DNA of 5,936 nt from Candidatus Sodaliphilus fimicaballi (GTDB taxonomy: Bacteria > Bacteroidota > Bacteroidia > Bacteroidales > Muribaculaceae), in the NCBI GenBank assembly GCA_018065165.1, contig JAGHTV010000480.1, positions 1-5,936 of the forward strand. Reading direction: 5' to 3'. Under the pieces are notes generated by a model. It ran no database searches, was not told the origin of the DNA, and saw only the letters and a program-made list of their open reading frames with translations. The position numbers and the translations under genes are program-made. Position 1 is the first letter of the stretch. The number at the start of each line of letters is the position of its first letter. Shown piece by piece: positions 1 through 5,936 of the stretch.

Positions 1-999
1 CTCATGGAGAGTGCCATACAGATTGTGGGCCACTTCGTGCCCAAGGGCACCCAAGTGCTCGTGACTCGTGGTCGCGACAAGCAAAGCGAGAAGACATACA
101 AGACCACTCAAGACCCCATCGACACTACTATACCACTGGCTGTGCTGGTAGACGGCAGCAGTGCATCGTCGAGCGAGATTACAGCTGGTGCCCTGCAAGA
201 CCTTGACCGTGCAGTGATCATAGGCACACGCTCCTTTGGCAAGGGACTGGTGCAATCTACCCGTCCACTGCCCTTTGGCGGTCTGCTCAAGGTGACCATT
301 GCCAAGTATTACATCCCCAGCGGACGCCTCATCCAGGAGGTTGACTACTCGCATCGCAACGAGGACGGCACCTACAAGCGTATGCCCGACTCGCTGGCAC
401 GCGTGTTCCACACCGCAGCCGGACGCGAGGTGCGCGAGGGCGGTGGCATCACCCCCGACATCAAGGTTGAGTATCCCGAGATAAACCGCCTTGTTTACAA
501 CATCGTACGCGACCACTGGGCATTTGACTTCGCCACCAAGTATGCTGCCGAGCACCCCACAATTCCCGCTCCGGCACAGTTTGAGATTACCGACGAGATA
601 TTCAACGAGTTCAAGGCGTTTATCAACCCCGACAAGTTCAACTATGACAAGGTGTGTGAGCAAGGACTGGAGCAACTGAAGAAGGTTGCCCAACTCGAGG
701 GCTACATGAACGACTCGACCACGATCGAGTTTGAACGCCTCGAGAAGTTGCTCAAGCACGACCTGTCGCACGACCTCGACACCCAACGCAAGGAGATAAC
801 CAAGATCCTTGCCCAGGAACTGCTCGACCGCTACTACTATCAAGAAGGCGAGATTGAATACATGACTCGCAAGGACGAGACTATCGACCGCACGCTGGAG
901 ATGTTTGCCAAGCCCGGCGAGTATGAGCGCATCTTGTCAATTGCTCCCAGCACCAAGGACACCAAAACCAGCAAAGGCTCCAAGAAGACCAAGAAATAA
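1..999 (+). CDS. S41 family C-terminal processing peptidase, 5'-truncated by the window
   Basis: This is the C-terminal part of a serine protease of the CtpA/Prc (S41) family, which cleaves proteins near their C-termini, normally in the periplasm or at the envelope. The frame is open from the first base, so the true start, and the expected signal peptide and PDZ domain, lie upstream; the Met at position 4 is probably internal. Numbering from that Met, the S41 core contains G51-S-S-A-S-S-S-E58 and G74-T-R-S-F-G-K-G81. By the family's Ser/Lys/Gln spacing (25 and 4 residues), the catalytic residues should be S55 (166-168), K80 (241-243) and Q84 (253-255); all are present, so the enzyme looks active. 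The core ends near residue 160 at the GGGITPDI motif. About 170 further residues follow, helix-prone and charged, ending in a Lys-rich tail (7 Lys in the last 16). The stop is TAA at 997-999, 11 bases before mfd. Family assignment is firm; the substrate is unknown. Confidence 0.93.
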   Translation, partial: LMESAIQIVGHFVPKGTQVLVTRGRDKQSEKTYKTTQDPIDTTIPLAVLVDGSSASSSEITAGALQDLDRAVIIGTRSFGKGLVQSTRPLPFGGLLKVTIAKYYIPSGRLIQEVDYSHRNEDGTYKRMPDSLARVFHTAAGREVREGGGITPDIKVEYPEINRLVYNIVRDHWAFDFATKYAAEHPTIPAPAQFEITDEIFNEFKAFINPDKFNYDKVCEQGLEQLKKVAQLEGYMNDSTTIEFERLEKLLKHDLSHDLDTQRKEITKILAQELLDRYYYQEGEIEYMTRKDETIDRTLEMFAKPGEYERILSIAPSTKDTKTSKGSKKTKK

Positions 1000-1010
1000 C
1001 CGCTCACACT

Positions 1011-4000
1011 ATGGACATAAAGCAACTGTGTACCACTTTCAATAGCGACACACGCCTTGCCGCCATCAAGAAGATGATAAGCAGCAAGCGCTCTCGCGTG
1101 ATGTGCATCGACGGCCTTGCCGGCTCGGCTCCTGCCCTACTGTTCTCGCAGTTGCCTCGTCTCACCAAGCCATACCTCATCATTGCCAACGACCTCGACG
1201 AGGCTGGTTACATCTATAACGACCTCGTGCAGCTGGGCTACAACAATGAGGCCCTCATCTTTCCCTCGGGCTACAAGCGCGACATCAAGTATGGCCGTGT
1301 CGATGCCCCCAGCGAGATACTGCGCACCGAGGTGCTCAACCGCTGGAACAGCGACAAGAACCTGCGTTGGGTCGTTACCTACCCCGAGGCGCTAGCCGAG
1401 AAAGTTGCCTCGCAAGACGCCGTCGAGAAGTCAACCCTGAGCCTCAGCACTGGCGACAGCGTGGACCTGACCGAGGTGACCAAGAAACTGATGGAATTTG
1501 GCTTCACGCGTGTCGATTATGTTTATGAACCGGGGCAGTTCTCGGTGCGTGGTTCAATCCTCGATGTGTTCTCGTTCTCTAACGAGTTGCCCTATCGCGT
1601 CGACTTCTTTGGCGACGACATCGACAGCATACGCATTTTCAATGTCGAGACCCAGCTGAGCGAGGAGAAGATACCCAGCGCCCACATCCTTAACAACGTG
1701 AACACTGGCGGTGCCAACTCCATATCACTGCTCGACTATGCGGGCAGCGACACACTGCTGTTCACTCGCGATGTAACCTGGCTATGCGACCGCGTCAAGG
1801 CCATAAGTCAGGAGACATTCTCGCAAAGTGCCGTTATAGCCAGCGAGGGCGATGTCAACGCGCTCGACAATGTAGTCGATGCCGAGAAGTTTGTTAAAGC
1901 CGTGGCATCGATGCGACGCATCGACTTTATCAATGGCGAGGCCCATGGCGACTATAGTGCACGCCTCTCGCTACACTGCTCGCCACAAGGTATTTACCAT
2001 AAGAATTTTGACCTTATAAGCGACTCGTTCAAGGACTTCATAGCCCGTGGCTACAAGATGCTCATCTTGAGCGACAGCGAGAAGCAGATAAGCCGCCTTA
2101 ATGTTATCTTTGAAGACCGCAAGGACGACATCAAGTTTACTCCGGTACTCAACACCATACACGAGGGCTTCGTTGATGACGACCTCAAGTTGTGTGTGTT
2201 TACCGACCATCAGATATTTGACCGCTTCCACAAGTACAGCCTCAAGAGCGACCGCGCACGCAGCGGCAAGCTCGCCCTGTCGCTCAAGGAACTCAACCAG
2301 ATTGAGGTGGGCGACTACATCGTGCACGAGGACCATGGCGTGGGCAAGTTTGGCGGTCTGCTACGCACTGCCGTCAATGGTAAGATGCAGGAGATGATCA
2401 AGCTTACCTATCAGGGCGGAAGCATGATTTTCGTGTCAATCCACTCGCTGCACAAGCTGTCGAAGTATCGCGGCAAGGAGGGTATTGAGCCCCGTCTCAA
2501 CAAGCTGGGCTCGGGCGCATGGAACAAGATGAAGAGCCGCACCAAGAGCAAACTCAAGGACATTGCCCGCGACCTCATCAAGCTATATGCCCAGCGTCGC
2601 AAGGAGGAGGGCTTTGCCTTCTCCCCCGACAGCTACCTGCAACAGGAACTCGAGGCATCGTTCATCTATGAGGATACCCCCGACCAACTCAAGGCTACCA
2701 TCGCCGTCAAGGCCGACATGGAGAGCGCCAAGCCCATGGATCGCCTGGTGTGTGGTGATGTGGGATTTGGCAAGACCGAGGTGGCAATACGCGCCGCATT
2801 CAAGGCTGCTACCGACGGCAAACAGACTGCTATCCTCGTTCCCACCACAGTGCTCGCTTTCCAGCACTACAACACCTTCAGCGAACGCCTCAAGGACTTC
2901 CCTGTGAGAATCGACTACCTGAGCCGTGCTCGTAAGCCCAAGGAGGTTAAGCAAGTGCTTGCCGACCTGGCCGAGGGCAAGATTGACATCATCATAGGCA
3001 CTCACAAACTTATAGGCAAGACCGTTAAGTTCAAGGACTTGGGATTGCTCGTAATTGACGAAGAACAGAAGTTTGGCGTTGCCACTAAGGAAAAACTCAA
3101 GCAACTCAAGGTCAACGTGGACACCCTCACCATGAGTGCTACTCCCATACCACGCACCCTGCAGTTCTCGCTCATGGGAGCGCGCGACCTGAGTGCCATC
3201 ACTACACCGCCTGCCAACCGCTACCCCATACTCACTTCGCTGGGCACCCTCAGCGACGAGGTGCTGGCCGAGGCTATCAACTTTGAGCTCTCGCGCAACG
3301 GTCAGGTATTCATCGTGAACAACCGCATCGAGCAGCTGTACAACCTGCAGAATATGGTCAACCGCGTGGTGCCCGACGCCCGCACCGTTGTGGGTCACGG
3401 ACAGATGGACCCCGAGAAGCTGGAGCAAATTATCATCGACTTTGCCAATCACGACTACGACGTGCTCATTGCCACCACCATCATCGAGAGTGGCATCGAC
3501 ATGCCCAACGTGAACACCATAATGATTAACAACGCACAGGGATTTGGCTTGAGCGAGCTGCACCAGTTGCGTGGCCGTGTGGGCCGCAGCAACCGCAAGG
3601 CTTTCTGCTACCTGCTCATCCCACCCGGCAAGCCTCTCACCCCCGTGGCACTGCGTCGACTGCACGCCATAGAGAGCTTCAGCGACCTGGGTGCTGGCAT
3701 CCACATCGCCATGCAAGACCTTGACATACGCGGTGCCGGCAACCTGCTGGGAGCCGAGCAGAGCGGCTTTATTGCCGACCTGGGCTATGAGACCTACCAG
3801 AAGGTGCTGCACGAGGCTGTACTGGAGTTGAAGACCGAGGAGTTTGCCGAGGAATTTGCGGCCGAGGCCGAGGACAACAAGGCTACTGAGGAGGCCGAGT
3901 TCGTGAGCGATTGCACCATCGATACCGACCTTGAACTCATGTTCCCCGCTACCTATGTGCCACAGGAGAGCGAACGCATCAATCTGTATCGTGAACTCGA

Positions 4001-4358
4001 CGGCATGGAGACCGACCGCGAGGTCGAGGAGTTCAAGACACGCCTCGAGGACCGCTTTGGCAAGGTACCTCACATGGCACAGGAACTCATCAACATCGTG
4101 CCCCTGCGTCGCAAGGCACGCCGCCTGGGTATAGAGAAAGTGGTGCTGAAACTGGGCAAGATGTACATCTACTTCGTAGGCTCAGAGAATGTGGCATACT
4201 ACCAGTCGGCCGCATTTGGCCGCATACTGCAGTACCTGCAGGACAACCCCTTGCGCTGCAAGATACGCGAGAACAACGGTCGCCGCTCATTCCTCATCGA
4301 CGAGGTGGCAACCGTGTCTCAAGCCCTCGATATTCTTAATGTGATTCTGGCAAACTAA
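1011..4358 (+). CDS. mfd: Transcription-repair coupling factor Mfd
   Basis: Mfd is a cytoplasmic ATP-driven DNA translocase. It binds RNA polymerase stalled at a lesion, pushes it off and recruits UvrA for nucleotide excision repair. The protein has 1115 residues, close to the family length (E. coli about 1148). Residues 1-330 form the UvrB-like module; its Walker A is degenerate (GLAGSAPA, 35-42, no Lys), as usual in Mfd. The UvrB-like signature with RGSILDVF and ELPYRVDFFGD spans about 164-215. The RNA polymerase-interacting domain (CarD/TRCF type) runs from about 428 to 500 (GDYIVHEDHGVGKFGG). The RecG-like helicase motifs are intact: Walker A GDVGFGKTE (582-590, K588), DEEQ (683-686), SATPIPRT (709-716), ATTIIESGIDMPN (821-833) and HQLRGRVGR (851-859). 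The translocation motif with DIRGAGNLLG follows at 905-914, then an acidic linker (941-965) and the C-terminal TRCF domain (about 970-1070). The ATG at 1011 starts a normal N-terminus 11 bases after the peptidase stop; there is no Shine-Dalgarno sequence. Cotranscription with the peptidase is inferred. Confidence 0.99.
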   Translation: MDIKQLCTTFNSDTRLAAIKKMISSKRSRVMCIDGLAGSAPALLFSQLPRLTKPYLIIANDLDEAGYIYNDLVQLGYNNEALIFPSGYKRDIKYGRVDAPSEILRTEVLNRWNSDKNLRWVVTYPEALAEKVASQDAVEKSTLSLSTGDSVDLTEVTKKLMEFGFTRVDYVYEPGQFSVRGSILDVFSFSNELPYRVDFFGDDIDSIRIFNVETQLSEEKIPSAHILNNVNTGGANSISLLDYAGSDTLLFTRDVTWLCDRVKAISQETFSQSAVIASEGDVNALDNVVDAEKFVKAVASMRRIDFINGEAHGDYSARLSLHCSPQGIYHKNFDLISDSFKDFIARGYKMLILSDSEKQISRLNVIFEDRKDDIKFTPVLNTIHEGFVDDDLKLCVFTDHQIFDRFHKYSLKSDRARSGKLALSLKELNQIEVGDYIVHEDHGVGKFGGLLRTAVNGKMQEMIKLTYQGGSMIFVSIHSLHKLSKYRGKEGIEPRLNKLGSGAWNKMKSRTKSKLKDIARDLIKLYAQRRKEEGFAFSPDSYLQQELEASFIYEDTPDQLKATIAVKADMESAKPMDRLVCGDVGFGKTEVAIRAAFKAATDGKQTAILVPTTVLAFQHYNTFSERLKDFPVRIDYLSRARKPKEVKQVLADLAEGKIDIIIGTHKLIGKTVKFKDLGLLVIDEEQKFGVATKEKLKQLKVNVDTLTMSATPIPRTLQFSLMGARDLSAITTPPANRYPILTSLGTLSDEVLAEAINFELSRNGQVFIVNNRIEQLYNLQNMVNRVVPDARTVVGHGQMDPEKLEQIIIDFANHDYDVLIATTIIESGIDMPNVNTIMINNAQGFGLSELHQLRGRVGRSNRKAFCYLLIPPGKPLTPVALRRLHAIESFSDLGAGIHIAMQDLDIRGAGNLLGAEQSGFIADLGYETYQKVLHEAVLELKTEEFAEEFAAEAEDNKATEEAEFVSDCTIDTDLELMFPATYVPQESERINLYRELDGMETDREVEEFKTRLEDRFGKVPHMAQELINIVPLRRKARRLGIEKVVLKLGKMYIYFVGSENVAYYQSAAFGRILQYLQDNPLRCKIRENNGRRSFLIDEVATVSQALDILNVILAN
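4355..4358. other. Convergent stop-codon overlap of mfd and the MATE gene
   Basis: The four bases CTAA carry both stops: TAA of mfd on the plus strand (4356-4358) and TAG of the MATE gene on the minus strand (4357-4355). There is no intergenic space, and I see no GC-rich hairpin followed by a T-run in either direction nearby. Transcripts from each side probably run into the 3' end of the other gene, or end by a factor-dependent mechanism. The overlap is read directly; the transcriptional consequence is inference. Confidence 0.9.
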
Positions 4359-5719
4359 TTTGACATTCCCTTTTGCAACTTTGTGATGCGGCGGAACTCA
4401 AGTGCTATGAGTACTGCCGACACTAGTGTTGCCGCTACATCGCTCAGCGGGAACGACAACCACACGCCGTTGAGGCCCCACATGGGAGGCAACAGGAACA
4501 GCAGTGGCAACAGGAAGATGATTTGGCGTATCATACTCATGAAGATTGACTTGCCTGCAGCGCCTATAGCTTGGAAGAAGTTGGTGATAACGATTTGGAA
4601 ACCAACGCACCAGAACATCCACAAGCTTGTGCGCAAAGCGTTGTTGGTGGCACTGAGCAGAGCCTCGTCGCTGGTAAACATGATTGAAACGATGTTGGGA
4701 CACAACAGACCCACCAGAGCACCCGTCGAGCACACGATAGTACCCACGAGCGTTGCGAGCCAGAAGGTACGCTTCAAGCGGTCGTAGCGCTTAGCTCCGT
4801 AGTTATATCCCACAATGGGCTGCATACCCTGGCACACACCTATCACAAATGTTACCAGCAGCTGGGTCATGGTAGTGAAGATGCCTATGGCAGCCACGCC
4901 ACTGTCGCCACCATACTTATATACCATGTTGTTGATGATGGCATTAACCAGGCAGCCAGCCGTGTTCACGATGCACGGCGCCGCACCTATGGCAATGATG
5001 GGCATGAGCACATCCTTGCGTGGGCGGAATGTGCCACGGCGAAAGTGTATCATGCTCTTGCGGTTGAAGAAGTGACCCACCACGAAGATAGCTCCAACGA
5101 GCATCGATATGTCGGTCGCAATAGCCGCACCCTTGATGCCCCAGCCCAGGCCAAAGATAAAGATGGGAGCAAGTATCACGTTGAGGCCGGCACTGATGAA
5201 CATGGTGACCATAGCCTTGGTAGGATAACCCGTAGCGCGCATCACATTGTTGAACGAGTAGCACACATTTATAACGAGCATACCCGGCAACAGATACATC
5301 ATAAAGTCGCGTGCATAGGGCAACGAAGCATCGCTGGCGCCAAAGAGTCGCAACACGGGATCCATGAATATAGCAAGCATAGTGATGTAAAAGGTACCCA
5401 GTAACAGCGTCATTACAAAGCTGTTACCAAGTATCAGTTCGGCCATGCGGGTATTTTTCTGTCCCAGCACGATCGACGAGCGCGATGCCGCACCCACACC
5501 AATGAGCACACCAAAGGCAGCACTCACATTCATCACCGGGAAAGTGATTGCGAGACCAGCAATAGCGTCGGGGCCTACGCCCTGACCAATAAAAATACGG
5601 TCAATGATATTATATATGGACATCACAACGATACCCACCACGGCGGGCACGCTATACTTCCACAACAATCTACCAACTGGCTCAGTGCCAAGTTCATTCA
5701 GTCTATCCTTCTTATCCAT
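4355..5719 (-). CDS. MATE family multidrug/cation antiporter, MepA-like
   Basis: This is an inner-membrane exporter of the MATE (multidrug and toxic compound extrusion) family, which expels cationic drugs or metabolites in exchange for Na+ or H+. From the ATG at 5719 it has 454 residues, the usual family length, with about twelve hydrophobic segments in two six-helix halves, the second starting near residue 238. Typical motifs are YNIIDRIFIGQGVG (36-49), with the conserved Asp at 40; RATGYPTKA (161-169); and QGMQPIVGYNYGAKR (297-311), which marks the second half and resembles MepA/DinF-type members. A TTG two codons upstream (5723-5725) extends the frame, but ATG followed by MDKKDRLNELG is the more natural start. 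The gene converges on mfd with overlapping stops. A -7 promoter box sits 14 bases upstream. Substrate and coupling ion cannot be read from sequence, and no regulator gene is next to it in the window. I see no frameshift or missing segment. Confidence 0.96.
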   Translation of the reverse strand: MDKKDRLNELGTEPVGRLLWKYSVPAVVGIVVMSIYNIIDRIFIGQGVGPDAIAGLAITFPVMNVSAAFGVLIGVGAASRSSIVLGQKNTRMAELILGNSFVMTLLLGTFYITMLAIFMDPVLRLFGASDASLPYARDFMMYLLPGMLVINVCYSFNNVMRATGYPTKAMVTMFISAGLNVILAPIFIFGLGWGIKGAAIATDISMLVGAIFVVGHFFNRKSMIHFRRGTFRPRKDVLMPIIAIGAAPCIVNTAGCLVNAIINNMVYKYGGDSGVAAIGIFTTMTQLLVTFVIGVCQGMQPIVGYNYGAKRYDRLKRTFWLATLVGTIVCSTGALVGLLCPNIVSIMFTSDEALLSATNNALRTSLWMFWCVGFQIVITNFFQAIGAAGKSIFMSMIRQIIFLLPLLFLLPPMWGLNGVWLSFPLSDVAATLVSAVLIALEFRRITKLQKGMSN

Positions 5720-5733
5720 AAGCAAATCGACTG

Positions 5734-5741
5734 CAAAGGTA
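5734..5741 (-). promoter_or_regulatory. Bacteroidota-type -7 promoter box (TAnnTTTG) for the MATE gene
   Basis: On the minus strand this reads TACCTTTG, an exact match to the TAnnTTTG -7 element used by the primary sigma factor of Bacteroidota. It lies 14 bases before the MATE ATG, so a start site a few bases downstream would leave a leader of roughly 6-10 bases. The -33 element (TTTG or similar) is not clearly present at the usual 19-21 base distance; that position (about 5760-5766) falls in the 8-bp tandem repeats. The match and position support the promoter; the missing -33 lowers confidence. Confidence 0.65.
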
Positions 5742-5756
5742 CAGTTTTTTTGTAAA

Positions 5757-5788
5757 GGTTTAATGGTTTAAAGGTTTAAAAGTTTAAT
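5757..5788. repeat. Four tandem copies of an 8-bp unit, GGTTTAAW
   Basis: The copies are GGTTTAAT (5757-5764), GGTTTAAA (5765-5772), GGTTTAAA (5773-5780) and AGTTTAAT (5781-5788), in exact 8-base register; only the first base of the last copy and the terminal A/T vary. On the minus strand the unit reads WTTAAACC. The array begins 15 bases beyond the -7 box of the MATE promoter and covers the expected -33 and upstream region. It could be slippage-prone sequence, a binding site or neutral intergenic repeat; the sequence does not decide. Confidence 0.8.
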
Positions 5789-5799
5789 TTTTTCTCTCT

Positions 5800-5817
5800 C
5801 GCCGATCACGCAGATTA
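5800..5817. repeat. Degenerate 9-bp tandem pair, CGCCGATCA / CGCAGATTA
   Basis: Two adjacent 9-base units match at 7 of 9 positions. They form a GC-richer island inside otherwise AT-rich DNA, preceded by a CT-rich run (5793-5800). From memory, not checked, similar CGCAGATTA-like words occur as degenerate intergenic repeats in Bacteroidales genomes, so this may be a small remnant of such an element. The pair is short enough that chance cannot be excluded. Confidence 0.35.
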
Positions 5818-5936
5818 AGTAAACTGAAAGAACCGAGCGAACCTCCCTTAAATTATTCTAAATTAATTTACTGAAAGAAATTAAAATAATTAAAATTAAT
5901 TCTTTTGTCCTTATGTCTTAAATAAACTGAAAGAAC
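5815..5936. repeat. Three direct copies of ACTGAAAGAA, the outer two within a 19-bp near-identical repeat
   Basis: The core ACTGAAAGAA occurs at 5823-5832, 5870-5879 and 5926-5935, with start-to-start distances of 47 and 56 bases. The outer copies sit in longer repeats, TTAAGTAAACTGAAAGAAC (5815-5833) and TTAAATAAACTGAAAGAAC (5918-5936), which differ at one base. The middle copy has a related flank, TTAATTT. The intervening DNA is AT-rich with no ORF, tRNA or clear hairpin. The last copy ends at the window's final base, so the array may continue. Neither function nor family is recognised. Confidence 0.7.

Noticed and set aside
1971..2336. A 121-codon minus-strand open frame inside mfd
   Set aside because: It has the same codon-aligned antisense register as the larger shadow frame and no recognisable domain.
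2583..4073. A 496-codon open frame on the minus strand inside mfd
   Set aside because: It is codon-aligned with mfd on the opposite strand, so it stays open only because mfd lacks TTA, CTA and TCA codons there, a codon-preference effect. The translation is low in complexity and resembles no family I know, while the plus-strand frame is unmistakably Mfd.
5045..5404. A 119-codon plus-strand open frame opposite the MATE gene
   Set aside because: It is antisense to a well-supported membrane transporter; its His- and Gln-rich translation has no domain and looks like a shadow.
5730..5751. Possible intrinsic terminator: ACTG/CAGT stem followed by seven T
   Set aside because: The stem is only 4 base pairs with an 8-base loop, overlaps the -7 box, and no plus-strand gene ends before it.
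5859..5870. Perfect 12-bp palindrome TAAATTAATTTA
   Set aside because: It is made only of A and T in very AT-rich DNA, so chance is likely, and it has no clear relation to a promoter.
5900..5907. Possible rightward -7 box TTCTTTTG
   Set aside because: It misses the conserved A of TAnnTTTG, has no -33 partner, and no plus-strand gene starts within the window.
5815..5936. Possible CRISPR array
   Set aside because: The repeats are only 10-19 bases, the middle copy is degenerate, the spacers are AT-rich and partly similar to each other, and no cas gene is in view.

Overview
The window reads as ordinary chromosomal sequence from a member of the Bacteroidota, most likely Bacteroidales. The evidence is a TAnnTTTG-type -7 promoter box placed almost on a start codon, no Shine-Dalgarno-like sequence before either visible start, an Mfd and an S41 peptidase with Bacteroidales-like sequence, and moderately GC-rich genes beside an AT-rich intergenic stretch. 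Genus cannot be fixed from the window alone.

Layout. Positions 1-999 (+) hold the C-terminal part of an S41 (C-terminal processing) serine protease whose 5' end lies outside the window. After an 11-base gap, 1011-4358 (+) encodes full-length Mfd, the transcription-repair coupling factor. On the opposite strand, 4355-5719 (-) encodes a MATE-family multidrug/cation antiporter. It converges on mfd, and the two stop codons overlap by 4 bases. The remaining stretch, 5720-5936, has no gene I can support. It holds the likely MATE promoter, four tandem 8-bp repeats, a degenerate 9-bp tandem pair, and three direct copies of ACTGAAAGAA, the last ending exactly at the window edge.

How the genes fit together. 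The peptidase and mfd are probably transcribed together, given the same strand, the very short gap and no promoter seen between them. I see no functional link: one is an envelope protease and the other a cytoplasmic DNA-repair translocase. The MATE gene appears to be its own transcription unit, driven from the AT-rich region.

I found no convincing previously undescribed system. The least explained sequence is the repeat-rich 5757-5936 region, whose right-hand part is cut by the window edge. Most other long open frames are codon-bias shadows of mfd and the MATE gene.
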